A stretch of 64,000 nucleotides of DNA from contig JANVFP010000003.1 in the NCBI GenBank assembly GCA_027919835.1, positions 806,001 through 870,000 of the forward strand, written 5' to 3'. This document shows, piece after piece, positions 1 to 9,608 of the stretch. Numbering within the stretch: position 1 is the first letter of the stretch; each line of letters starts with the position of its first letter. This DNA is from Lentinula raphanica (Eukaryota > Basidiomycota > Agaricomycetes > Agaricales > Omphalotaceae). Under the pieces are notes generated by a model. The model was not told the origin of the DNA, ran no database searches, and saw only the letters and a program-made list of their open reading frames with translations. The translations under genes and the position numbers were made by a program.

Positions 1-7
1 AAAAATC

Positions 8-3000
8 TTGCCTTGGCGTCCATCCAAATGTCCCGAAAAGTTTCGGAGCCAATGGGCGGAGAAACGGGATGCCTATCTGAAATCGGGTAGGTGGAAGATG
101 ACTAGTTCGGGAAACACTGTACCAATGATGTTGATTCCCAAACCAGGAAGTTTGAAGATGCGCGTCGTGGTGGATCTTCGAGCGCGGAATGCAAACACGA
201 AGAAATTATCTTCACCGATGCCGGATATCGAAGGCATCAAACGACGAGTCGCTCGTGCAAAGTACCGGTCGATTATCGATGGAAAGGATGCGTACGAACA
301 GATACGGATTGTACCTGAACACGTACCTCGTTCGGCGGTCACCACTCCTGATGGGAATATGGTGAGTCTTGTTATTCAACAAGGCGATTGCAATGCGCCT
401 GCAACTTACCAAGCTCTGATGAATTATCTCTTCTCAGAGTATATTGGGAGATTTATGGATGTTTACCTCGATGACATAGTAATCTATTCAGAATCTCTGG
501 AGGATCATGTTAAACATGTTAAATTGATCATTGACATTCTCAAGCGAGAAAAGCTTTACCTTAGTGAGGAAAAACTGAACTTCCTGCCAAAGGAGTTCAA
601 GGTACTCGGATGTATCATTGACGATAAGGGTATCCGGATGGATCCCCACAAAGTCGACGCCATCATTCGATGGCCAACGCCTACTAACCGCGACCTTCTT
701 CGTGGTTTCTTGGGATCGGTAGGATATCTTGCCGATGATATTGGTCTTGTCCGGATTCCTATGGGACATCTAAGCGCCATTACCGGGGATACAGTACCTT
801 TTCGTTGGACTCATGTTGAGCAACGAGCCTTTGAAAATGTGAAAGAACTCACCAGTGGGGCTCGGGATCACCACCGAGTCCCTCTCGATTATTCTGAAGG
901 TGCGCCTCCAGTATGGATGATTACCGATGGTTGTGCCACGGGGATCGGTGGCGCGGTCTGCCAAGGTCCATCGTGGAAGGATGCAAAGGCGGCAGCTTTC
1001 TATTCCGCGAAGTTGAATCCTGCACAGCAGAATTACCCGGTCCATGAGATCGAGATGCTGGCAGGTGTCGAAACGATGCTTCGTCATCGTGACATCCTCC
1101 AGGGAGTTGAGTTCACCTGGATCACAGACCATAAGGGTCTTGAGCATCTTCTCAAGCAGAAGGACTTGTCAGGACGACAAGCTCGATGGCTCGAGAAGAT
1201 CTCAGAATTCAACTATAAGATTGAATACGTACCGGGTGTTGACAACATACTCGCGGATGCGCTCTCGCGAATCTATTCAAATGATAAGCCTGGTACTGTT
1301 CGTGCAAGGAGTGAATACACGTACCACGATGTCATCGATAACGATGTTTTGCTCTCGCACAACATCTCAATGCCTTTACTTGTTGATATTGAGGCATCTT
1401 TTGCTTCTCCTGAGTTATTTGCGATGTCCACTCGTAATGAAGGGAAGCGAGTCGAAACCAGCCACGAGTTTGCTAAACGGATGGTTGGAAAACGTTTCGT
1501 GTTGCACGGTCCTCGTGAACAACGAAAGGAGGGCGGGAGTACCCATCCGGATCCTGCTAAAACTTCAAATCAGATTGAACCCAGTAGCGTTCAGCCTGAA
1601 CCTACTGATACCGCCGCTAATCCAGCTGTAGAGGTGCCGGAGGTGTCAACGGACACCTCACTGCTTACTGCATTGGCAGCAAGCCAGTCAAAACTCGATC
1701 TTGAAACCCTGCTAAAAGATCAGTATGGAAATGATAAAATGTTCAAAGAGATTGTTGACAAACCAAAGGAATACCGAAACTTCGAGGTATCTGATGGTTT
1801 GGTATACCTTGTGCAGCACGACCGAAAGGTTCTCTGCATACCAAAACTCACAGTCAATGGACGGAACATTCGAGAATGCATCATTGATGAAGCACACTCA
1901 CTTTTAGCTCACCTTGGTCCTAAGAAGACAATCAATTACCTTCGAGACTATGTGTGGTGGAAAGACTTGATATCGGATGTCAAAGTTTATTGTGATTCAT
2001 GTCGAACGTGTAAGCGTGCAAAGCCTAACAATGCACGACCTTATGGATTATTGAATCCATTACCGGTTCCTTCATATCCTTGGGAATCCATTGCGTTGGA
2101 TTTCGTAGGGCCTCTGCCTGAGTCGAAGGACCGAAACGGGACATACGATATGATAACGGTTGTTATTGACCTATTAACGGGTATGGTACATCTTGTACCT
2201 AGCAAAACCACCTACAAAGCAAAACAAGTTGCCGAACTTGTGTTTGCGGAAGTCTATAAACACCATGGACTGCCTAAGAACATAGTTAGCGACCGAGATT
2301 CGTACTTCACGAGTACATTTTGGACTCACCTACACAACCTGATTGGTACGAAACTCAAAATGTCGAGTGCTTACCATCCGGAAACCGACGGATCAACTGA
2401 ACGAGCTAATCGGACAGTCACTCAAATGCTTCGCCAATGTGTTGCTGTCGACCAGAAGGACTGGGTAATCAAATTACCTGCAGTCGAGTTCGCAATAAAC
2501 TCAGCCCGCTCGGAGACAACAGGATACTCACCTTTCTTTTTGAACCACGGCCGAATGCCTCGTTCTTTCCTGTGGAATTCCGCTGATAAGAATGAATACC
2601 CGGGAATCAGGGTATACGCTCAAAAGATGAAGCAGGCTGTAATGCAAGCCCACGATAGCATCTTGAATGCACGAGTCAAACAGACGCGCGATGCGAACAG
2701 GCGTCGCCGTCCGGCTCCCTTTGAAGAAGGAGATCTGGTGTATATCTCCACAAAGAATATTTCGTTTCCTAAGGGATATGCAAGGAAATTAGTACCGAAA
2801 TTCATTGGACCCTACAAGATCTTGAAGGATTTTGGGAACTCTACCTTTAGAATAGACATCCCTGCTCGTCTGAAGCAACGAGGAGTGCATGACGCATTTC
2901 ATGCATCGCTCCTTCGGATCCATGTCCCTAACGACGACCGACTGTTCCCAGGACGGCTGGAAACTCAAGTAGCTGACTTTGAAGACTCGGAGGGTGAATG

Positions 3001-4234
3001 GGCGGTTGACCGTATCGTCGCACACTCTGGAACACGCTCAGATGCGCTATTCCATATCAAGTGGAAGTCCGGAGATTTGACCTGGCTGCCGTACCACCAG
3101 ATTGACCATCTGGACGCAGTTGGGGAGTATTTTGATGCGCTTGGAATCTCAGATATTTCCGAGCTGATGGATGGAGGGCGCGACGTCCCAGATCCGAATT
3201 CAATCCCACATTTGGGAGTTGACGACGCGTCCACCTTGCGATTGAATTTCCTCCTCTTGCCCCTAGATGACTCAGGGTTAGACAAGGAGGAAGATATAAA
3301 AGACAAAGTTGACGCACCTTATTCCCCAGAATCCACCATGTCTTCCACTCAGCAAACCCCATCCACACCGACGAAACCCCTCGAATGGCTCAAACGAGTC
3401 AACGCGAACCGGAACACCATCTCCTCGTCCGATGGAATCACCTATAGCATCACCCCGGCCGAACTCTCTGCCTGTCTTGATTTCGATGCTGTCCTTCGAC
3501 GACCGGGTGCCGTATTGGGGAATCTACATGTCCCCATAGCGTATCCTTACCTTGCGACCAGAGTTAACTCGGATCCACTCATTGGAACCATGAAGATGGC
3601 CATCGTGGATCCCGACGCCGGTACTATCCATGTTCCTATAAATCCGGTTGATCGTTCTTTCTTCGCGCCATTCGTTCGTGGACCGAATTCCGAATCGTCG
3701 ATTATGAAAACCCTTGGATTGTCTAACCTATCCCACAAACAACAAGCATTATATGGGAAACTACTCTTGGATAGCGCCGAACGAGGAGTAGGTGTCTCTG
3801 TATCCGAGAAGAAGGGAAAGAAGAAGAAAGGGAAGAAGAATGGTCAGATGAATGTTGATCATGGTGTCAAAAAACAGGACTCACCTATGCCTGCTGGTCC
3901 CAGTACCTCGAGCAGTCCTCATCCTCCCTTTGTCTTTGGGTCCATACCCGCCAATAACCCCGCTGTGCAACTCGGTCCAAATGCAGCCCATAACCCACTC
4001 CATGTCCCTAACAACACTCCTGTTAGCACCACATCTCCCAATGACTCTCAACCCGCATCTAATTCTGGCCTCTCCGAGTCAGACTTGACTGCATTCTTCA
4101 GCAATTTGAGCCATAACAATAACACCGCTTCTGGTTCCAACAACTCGACAACCGACGAATTTGGATTTTCGGATCCCGATTCAATGATTCTTGAAGGTGA
4201 CAATCAGCCGATGAATGAAGGAGCTCCCGCGTAG
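8..4234 (+). CDS. Ty3/gypsy chromovirus Pol polyprotein, 5' end outside window
   Basis: Reverse transcriptase, RNase H, integrase and chromodomain of a Ty3/gypsy (chromovirus) retrotransposon. The 1408 codons visible begin inside RT, so gag, protease and the 5' LTR lie upstream of the window. Visible landmarks: RT active site YLDD near residue 153 in VYLDDIVIYS; RNase H start MITDGCATGIGG near 303; integrase HHCC zinc finger about 625-665; DDE triad as LDFVGP (about 697), VSDRD (about 762) and TERAN (about 797), with the usual 35-residue D-E spacing; chromodomain about 997-1052 ending in WKSGDLTWLPYHQI. The frame is uninterrupted, so the element looks young. Odd point: the ORF continues about 355 residues beyond the chromodomain, with a Lys-rich stretch near 1275 and a Ser/Asn-rich tail; I do not recognise this extension. 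Confidence 0.93.
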   Translation: MPWRPSKCPEKFRSQWAEKRDAYLKSGRWKMTSSGNTVPMMLIPKPGSLKMRVVVDLRARNANTKKLSSPMPDIEGIKRRVARAKYRSIIDGKDAYEQIRIVPEHVPRSAVTTPDGNMVSLVIQQGDCNAPATYQALMNYLFSEYIGRFMDVYLDDIVIYSESLEDHVKHVKLIIDILKREKLYLSEEKLNFLPKEFKVLGCIIDDKGIRMDPHKVDAIIRWPTPTNRDLLRGFLGSVGYLADDIGLVRIPMGHLSAITGDTVPFRWTHVEQRAFENVKELTSGARDHHRVPLDYSEGAPPVWMITDGCATGIGGAVCQGPSWKDAKAAAFYSAKLNPAQQNYPVHEIEMLAGVETMLRHRDILQGVEFTWITDHKGLEHLLKQKDLSGRQARWLEKISEFNYKIEYVPGVDNILADALSRIYSNDKPGTVRARSEYTYHDVIDNDVLLSHNISMPLLVDIEASFASPELFAMSTRNEGKRVETSHEFAKRMVGKRFVLHGPREQRKEGGSTHPDPAKTSNQIEPSSVQPEPTDTAANPAVEVPEVSTDTSLLTALAASQSKLDLETLLKDQYGNDKMFKEIVDKPKEYRNFEVSDGLVYLVQHDRKVLCIPKLTVNGRNIRECIIDEAHSLLAHLGPKKTINYLRDYVWWKDLISDVKVYCDSCRTCKRAKPNNARPYGLLNPLPVPSYPWESIALDFVGPLPESKDRNGTYDMITVVIDLLTGMVHLVPSKTTYKAKQVAELVFAEVYKHHGLPKNIVSDRDSYFTSTFWTHLHNLIGTKLKMSSAYHPETDGSTERANRTVTQMLRQCVAVDQKDWVIKLPAVEFAINSARSETTGYSPFFLNHGRMPRSFLWNSADKNEYPGIRVYAQKMKQAVMQAHDSILNARVKQTRDANRRRRPAPFEEGDLVYISTKNISFPKGYARKLVPKFIGPYKILKDFGNSTFRIDIPARLKQRGVHDAFHASLLRIHVPNDDRLFPGRLETQVADFEDSEGEWAVDRIVAHSGTRSDALFHIKWKSGDLTWLPYHQIDHLDAVGEYFDALGISDISELMDGGRDVPDPNSIPHLGVDDASTLRLNFLLLPLDDSGLDKEEDIKDKVDAPYSPESTMSSTQQTPSTPTKPLEWLKRVNANRNTISSSDGITYSITPAELSACLDFDAVLRRPGAVLGNLHVPIAYPYLATRVNSDPLIGTMKMAIVDPDAGTIHVPINPVDRSFFAPFVRGPNSESSIMKTLGLSNLSHKQQALYGKLLLDSAERGVGVSVSEKKGKKKKGKKNGQMNVDHGVKKQDSPMPAGPSTSSSPHPPFVFGSIPANNPAVQLGPNAAHNPLHVPNNTPVSTTSPNDSQPASNSGLSESDLTAFFSNLSHNNNTASGSNNSTTDEFGFSDPDSMILEGDNQPMNEGAPA

Positions 4235-4283
4235 CCTTGAAGACGAAGAAGAGATACCCTCGAGAGGATATCTGGAGGGCGTA

Positions 4284-4566
4284 TGTAGCGGTCGTGAACG
4301 AACCGCGAGCATTTCCTTATCTCAAACGTATGACAAATCCTTCATATCTTATCTATGCCCTATGTTCCATGCCCTATGCCGAATCTCTCATATATTTCTC
4401 ATTATGGATACCTTATGCTCTCGTACAGTATATAAGGCGACGCTCCTGTATTCGTTACCTTAGGTTCTCTCGAAATCTACCCCAGTTTACAACGGTTATT
4501 GCCTGAGCACCTACTTTGTCCCCCATCTCTCGTGTCGTGTTACCGTGATCCCACGCTAGCGCTACA
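4284..4566 (+). repeat. 3' LTR of the Ty3/gypsy element
   Basis: 283-bp LTR bounded by an inverted repeat, TGTAGCG at 4284 and CGCTACA ending at 4566. It lies 50 bp after the pol stop and follows a purine-rich stretch. A TATA-like TATATAAGG near 4429-4437 is the probable Pol II promoter. The next five bases, GTAAC, are the probable target duplication: the homologous uninterrupted sequence upstream of copy B reads AAGTAACCACC at this point. The 5' LTR is outside the window. Confidence 0.85.
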
Positions 4567-4875
4567 GTAACCACCATCTACCATCGTCAAGTCATCACTT
4601 AGGCTACATTACTTGATTCTTCCATCTTCTTCCACCTTCTCAAGTTTCACCACAGTCTTACTTGAATCTCAAGTATTCTTCCGCCTCTAGCATCACAATA
4701 TCTGCTGGTCAGAGACTTGTGTAACTCCATCGTTGTATGCATTTTTGCTGTTTGAAAAAACGGGCACAAAGATCTAACTTTGACACGACTTAGGCCTAGT
4801 AGTGGTCCTCCTTTTGACAATCAACTCTTTCGAGTACTTTCAAAATCATAGTAGCAATCAAGTCTTGGGTCAACG
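4567..4875 (+). promoter_or_regulatory. Promoter/5'UTR block of family copy A, with 5'UTR intron
   Basis: Nearly the same sequence as 25619-25930 (minus) upstream of copy B. It holds the family motif TATCTGCTGG at 4699 and a 5'UTR intron running from about GTATGC (4735) to CACGACTTAG (about 4795). The gypsy LTR abuts its left end, so any promoter further upstream was displaced by that insertion. Confidence 0.65.
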
Positions 4876-5205
4876 ATGCCAATTCAAACTTTGCTATCCG
4901 TCTATGTTCTGGCTACTGCGCTCCTCGGTTCTTTCGCCGTTGGTCGTCCTATGCCAAGTATTAGTACCCCTTCTTCCCAACTCCAAAGTTTCCCTGGATC
5001 TCATAACCAGATCGCGCGCAGGGAAGATAGTGGGTTGATCTAACTACGTCTCGTTTTGTGAGAGGCTGATAAAGCTCTACCAGGTCCAGATTATCATCCT
5101 CACTTGCAACGCCGACAACGGTTCTCCGAGCCTGAGCTCCTACTACAGATTGGTCGTGTAGGACCGGATGGTCAATATCTTCTCCGAAGCGAACCACATT
5201 CTACT

Positions 5206-5383
5206 TATAAGGTGGATGCCTCGATGCCTCGACTGGAGGCGAGTCTTGCTTAAGTTCAGACGATGAACACGACAAGTTATATTGAGCGTGTAAAGGTCAA
5301 AACAAAAGAAGAACTGAAGTATCAATATGTGCAAATAATAGATTTTAATGGTGATTACTAAGTGAGATTCCATGGGCGTTACA
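5206..5383 (-). repeat. Downstream (3') LTR of the gag-only element
   Basis: 178 bp, matching 7941-8110 throughout except for one 8-bp duplication (GATGCCTC repeated near 5216-5231). Near-identity of the two LTRs implies a recent insertion. Confidence 0.87.
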
Positions 5384-5625
5384 CCCTCCCCGGCCAGGTT
5401 GAACTGAGGGGTACAACCGAAAACTAATGACAAAGATTGTCGATAGTCGGTTCCGTTATGGGACTTCTAATGAACAAAGTCAAGGCAACGTTCCAAGATT
5501 GAATGTCCATGAGGTGAAGAATAATTGAGAATGAATAGAGTCGAGGTAACGTTCCAAGAACATCTATTCATTCATTAGAATAGGGTTGAGTTATGAAATA
5601 TAGGCGTACCGAGTCTCGACAATCA

Positions 5626-7800
5626 TCACACTGTGTCCATAGATGCATCAGCAGACTCAACGTGCGAGAGACTCGTTTTGGCTGTATCCATAGTGTCGTC
5701 TGCAGATACAGCCAAGGTGGTATGCGAGGAGGATGTAGGGGCGATGTTTGAAGCAACCTGAGGGAAGATGTTGATTCCATCCAATTGATCACCAGGGATA
5801 GGCGACGAAGATTGGTGAGTGATTACACCATCCTCATTCATATGATCATCATTTCGTCCGGTGGGGAGACCATGCGTGATTAGCAAGGGGTATAGGCGAA
5901 ACCTCAGCTGAAACACAAGGTTCACCACGTCTACATTGACCGCTTTGACGTCTCGGAGCCACATGTAGGCGAACAGCGCGGCATCGTGAATATCTTTGAA
6001 CGCGAGGCCTTGCGAGGCGAAGAATCTAGCCACGCTGTCCATAGATATGTTGCGTGGGTCTCCCGGATACCGAGATAATGCAGGAGTTGGGTATGCGATG
6101 ATAATGGCATTATCATGGAGGAATGAAGCATAGTATGATGGAGTGAGTATAACCTCGATGGCGGTTATGAGATACGCAATCCTAGTAGAAGCTGTCGCAC
6201 TTCGATCAACCTCAGGTTGTTGGAGAAATATCATTTGTCGCCCACGTATAGACCGCAAGGATACCGTATTGGTATCCTTGAAATGCCTAACTCCAAGGAT
6301 ACTGCGAGGCTTCGCTGAGTGCGCTTGGCATAGCCACTTAACGATAGTCTCGAGGTTGGCTCCAGTAGCGGGAGGTTTGGCATCTGCTCGACGTTGTTCG
6401 GCGGCAGCATGTGCTGCTTCTTGTCGCGCTTGGTGATCTCGAGCACGATCGCTCAGTTCAGTCATCGAGCCTTTCGCCCGACTGGATGACACAAACAATG
6501 GGACATAGAATCGCGAGATGATCTCTCGTTGTACCGGAGTACGAACGTTTTCCGGCGTCGCCTGAGCGCGATGGTACACGGTCTCCAGCATGTTGAATAT
6601 AGGCCATGCTGGTTTTCTGTTCTGTTGTTGGGATTCACGGAGATGTCGCACGTAATCCTCAACTTGTGTAACAGTGACCGGTTCCGTGGGTGTGCGACGA
6701 CGTTTGGACAAGGGAATACTGGAATTTTCGTAGGGCAGTGACGATGAGGTTGGTAAGAACTGAGCAGCTTTGGCCGGGCTTATTACGAATCCGATAGGGC
6801 TTTCCGACCGATCTGTGGAGATGGATGGGGTGTACGAATGGGATGGTGTGTGTAGATAATTGAGATTGGAGGATATTTTTTGTTTCTTCGTTGACAAGTT
6901 GGATTCAGTGTCGCCATTTTTCCACTGGTCGATTTCTTTCTTCAGATCGTGGATGTGATTGTCCCGCGATCGGATAGATTTTTCAAGGGACAGACCCAGA
7001 CTCGCAACATGTATAGTGGTCAATTCCGTGTATCGTGGCATTGGATTAGTATATTGTGGTCTTGTATGTGGTGGTGGTAATGCCGCCGGACAATTGTCTA
7101 CAGGGAGAACTGGGTTCTGTAGTCGAAGGCTTGAAGTGTTGGACTGATCATGTGGTGAATGAAGCGACCGGTTGGGTGTTGGTAATGGACTAGGGCTTCT
7201 AGCCATTACACGGTGGGTGATACCAGTGCTACTTGCACTGAATTGATCGAGGTTACGCTGTACCGTGTCGTATTCGGGACGCGTTAGCAGGACGTTGTTG
7301 ACAGTATTGAAGTACCGAGTGTATTTCTGTTCAATCGAAGAGAAGCTATTAACAATATTCGAGTGTACTTGTTGAATATCATTAATGACCATCTCTTGGA
7401 AAGTGGTCATAAAAGATAGAGGATCTGAACGAATGTCTTCTAGCACTTCTACACTCACAACTTCATTGTTGGTTTGTGGACTGTGTACAGATCGTGCCGG
7501 TGAGGTAGGAATTGGGGAATGGGACAGAGATAGAGGGATGTGAATAGGTGACAGAAGAGTTTCCTCGATTACATTGGCCTCGACGGGTTTGTTTGACAGT
7601 GATAGGATGTTTTTTCGTCGACTCGCTGGTCTTGAGAACATGTCGTGAGGTTGTCGCCACGAACTGACAGTGTCCGCCATTGACACCGGTTGTGGGTTGC
7701 CACGTCCACCGAATGCTGTCCTCGCAGTTCTCGTAGGCGTGATACTTCCGCTTTGGGGTGTTTGGTATGTAGTTCTTTCACTAGCTTCTGGGAAAGACAT
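5626..7800 (-). CDS. Gag-like protein of the gag-only LTR element
   Basis: 724-residue uninterrupted ORF, the only coding region in the element. The N-terminal half is Ser/Pro/Thr-rich and probably disordered. A short charged helical stretch (RDNHIHDLKKEIDQW) lies near residue 290, and basic clusters STKKQK and LSKRRRTP near 310 and 375 could be nuclear signals. From about 385 to 650 the sequence is denser and more helical (VEDYVRHLRESQ, IFNMLETVYHRAQ, NISMDSVARFFASQGLAFKDIHDAALFAYMWLRDV), as expected of a capsid fold. There is no CCHC zinc knuckle and no protease motif. I call it gag-like from its position in an LTR element rather than from a recognised domain. A captured host gene is the alternative. 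Confidence 0.6.
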   Translation of the reverse strand: MSFPEASERTTYQTPQSGSITPTRTARTAFGGRGNPQPVSMADTVSSWRQPHDMFSRPASRRKNILSLSNKPVEANVIEETLLSPIHIPLSLSHSPIPTSPARSVHSPQTNNEVVSVEVLEDIRSDPLSFMTTFQEMVINDIQQVHSNIVNSFSSIEQKYTRYFNTVNNVLLTRPEYDTVQRNLDQFSASSTGITHRVMARSPSPLPTPNRSLHSPHDQSNTSSLRLQNPVLPVDNCPAALPPPHTRPQYTNPMPRYTELTTIHVASLGLSLEKSIRSRDNHIHDLKKEIDQWKNGDTESNLSTKKQKISSNLNYLHTPSHSYTPSISTDRSESPIGFVISPAKAAQFLPTSSSLPYENSSIPLSKRRRTPTEPVTVTQVEDYVRHLRESQQQNRKPAWPIFNMLETVYHRAQATPENVRTPVQREIISRFYVPLFVSSSRAKGSMTELSDRARDHQARQEAAHAAAEQRRADAKPPATGANLETIVKWLCQAHSAKPRSILGVRHFKDTNTVSLRSIRGRQMIFLQQPEVDRSATASTRIAYLITAIEVILTPSYYASFLHDNAIIIAYPTPALSRYPGDPRNISMDSVARFFASQGLAFKDIHDAALFAYMWLRDVKAVNVDVVNLVFQLRFRLYPLLITHGLPTGRNDDHMNEDGVITHQSSSPIPGDQLDGINIFPQVASNIAPTSSSHTTLAVSADDTMDTAKTSLSHVESADASMDTV

Positions 7801-7940
7801 TGTAGAGGTTTGGATATTGAGGTATGGACTTCAGTGTTTGTGAACGCGAATTTTGTTGTTTGAGATGTATTGAGTGTAAACTTTGCACAATTATTGAGAC
7901 TTTTAGAACTTCTAGTGTGATTTCTAGGTGTTCAAAAAAG

Positions 7941-8110
7941 TATAAGGTGGATGCCTCGACTGGAGGCGAGTCTTGCTTAAGTTCAGACGATGAACACGAC
8001 AAGTTATATTGAGCGTGTAAAGGTCAAAACAAAAGAAGAACTGAAGTATCAATATGTGCAAATAATAGATTTTAATGGTGATTACTAAGTGAGATTCCAT
8101 GGGCGTTACA
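7941..8110 (-). repeat. Upstream (5') LTR of the gag-only element
   Basis: 170-bp direct repeat of 5206-5383. On the minus strand it begins TGTAACG right after the AGTAG target duplication. I see no standard TGG-type tRNA primer site just inside it; the adjacent internal sequence is CTTTTTTGAACACC. Confidence 0.87.
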
Positions 8111-8734
8111 CTACTCCTGGTCCCACGGGCCTTCTTGTTGGAACGGAATTCTTCGATCTCCCCTCATCGAAATTCATGACATCGAGCTCCCCTGTCCCAG
8201 ATTCCAGCCAGTACTCGCGATATTTCCAGTCTTTGGAGGTCACCGTGGAGTTTGGCTCAGATGAGGTCAAAACCAAGGTGTTCGCATCCTTGAGAGACTT
8301 GAGCTATCTCAGAAAAGAATGCAATCAACCGAATGGGTTTGTAAATGATCTTGACTACATCAATTGCGCTCTGGTTATCATGAAGCCGTATGTCGTGGGT
8401 CAGGATAAGCACCGTATATTGGATGAAAATTGGGGAAGATACAAAGATAACGCTAGTGAGTGTCTTACTATATATATGCAAAGGGCAGCAGGATTAACCT
8501 GCGCAGTATTATCCTCTCAGTCCGCTTCTGCTGCTCCTCCTGCTCCTCCGAGTGTTGCTGCTCCTGCTCCTGCTCCCGGTTCTGTTGCTCCTCAGATGGT
8601 GCAACCTGCGCCTGTTCCTGCTGCTCCCGTTCAGATTGTGCAACCAGCTTGTGGTAGGTTTGGATAAAACTAGATTCTAGTCTATAAAGGCTAAAGCGGC
8701 TAAAAAGCCAAGTAAGCGTAGGAAGACTCGATGA

Positions 8735-9608
8735 TCTCAATGGATTCAACGTGAGTGACTTATCATGGACACTCCTGGAGCTCCCCCCCCCGCGCGTAGG
8801 TAGGATTATCATTGACATGCCTTTGCAGCGAAGCCCGTTGATTCTTCTGGTCCTGGACCCAGTACTTTCAGTGTTCACCGAGTCGCAGAAGTAGCTACTA
8901 CTTAGTACTTGAAGTTCTTTTGACAAAGTTCTTGTAAGTTAATTCGTTGTAGAATCACCCGTCCGAATGAGTGTGGATTGCAGTATGTCAATGAATGCTA
9001 GTGAACGCTCTCATGAGGAAATTGAGGACCGACATCGATGTTCATGATATGTTTTATCGTTGAATCCACGGGAAGGAAGGACTTGAACGCGGTTTCAACG
9101 TTTCAACGTGGAACTTGAACTAGCGCCCGACGCTAAAAATATCTTGCCATTCGTTTTCACTTCTGATTCCTAAAGGCTAAACGTGAACGTGAACCCTTTC
9201 TGAAGAATCTGCAAGTTGGATGTATCACAGCCATCTCGTTTGAGTAGAGGCAAAAAGGGCAGAAATAAACATACACTTTTGTTTATTCATCGATCGTCGA
9301 TTGGGTTGGTACAAGAGATAAATACAATAATGATACTAGATAGGAAAAGTACATTTAGTAGCATGGGTGGCTAAGTCTAGAAGTATGGGTTGAGAGCGAG
9401 TTGGAGAGCAGGTGAGTCGAAGACTCGAAAACAGCGGAAAGGGTATTGGGAAAGCAATTGGAAAGCGATGGAGAGCGATGGAGAGCAGTAAGAGAGAGCA
9501 TGAAAGTACAGTAAGAAAGCATAAACGCATGCATGAACAGACAAGAAATGGGAAGACATAAAGGGAACTTGAGAGCACGAGTTCCAAAACTCATATACTC
9601 ATATACAC
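8735..9608. other. Intergenic: copy A 3' flank and Clp1-like 3' UTR
   Basis: 8735-8930 still matches the 3' side of copy B, including a relic of the last family intron (GTGAGTGACTT ... TTTGCAG) and the start of the family last exon (CGAAGCCC). 8930-9330 shows no feature. 9330-9608 is purine-rich and is probably the 3' UTR of the Clp1-like gene. Confidence 0.5.

Larger units (their letters stand above)
5206..8110 (-). mobile_element. Non-autonomous, gag-only LTR retrotransposon
   Basis: 2905-bp element with terminal direct repeats (5206-5383 and 7941-8110) flanked by the 5-bp duplication CTACT (5201-5205, 8111-8115). Read on the minus strand, the LTR begins TGTAACGCCC and ends CACCTTATA. A polypurine tract GGGGAGGG sits immediately before the downstream LTR, which fixes the orientation as minus. 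The only long ORF is a 724-codon gag-like frame; there is no RT, RNase H, protease or integrase. It interrupts exon 2 of copy A. It must rely on enzymes supplied elsewhere, and its LTR does not resemble that of the gypsy element at 4284. Confidence 0.85.
4876..8734 (+). pseudogene. Secreted modular family copy A, broken by LTR insertion and domain deletion
   Basis: Close relative of copy B in opposite orientation. Exon 1 from ATG 4876 encodes a signal peptide (MPIQTLLSVYVLATALLGSF) followed by GRPMP and IARRED. Exon 2 starts near 5085 with LLQIGRVGPDGQYLL and is interrupted at 5205/8116 by a 2.9-kb LTR element flanked by CTACT. It resumes as LLVGTEFFDLPS and runs to 8455; the Pro/Ala linker exon is 8507-8653. 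The second domain found in copy B is missing: the sequence passes from the linker intron (TCTATAAAGGCTAA) straight into the C-terminal tail SKRRKTR and stops at 8734. The exon-1 splice donor has also changed from GTAGGT to GTGGGT. Both losses point to a dead gene. It still shows which exon boundaries the family uses. Confidence 0.8.

Noticed and set aside
1044..1631. 195-codon frame inside the gypsy pol region.
   Set aside because: Alternative frame of the RNase H/integrase linker; no motif of its own.
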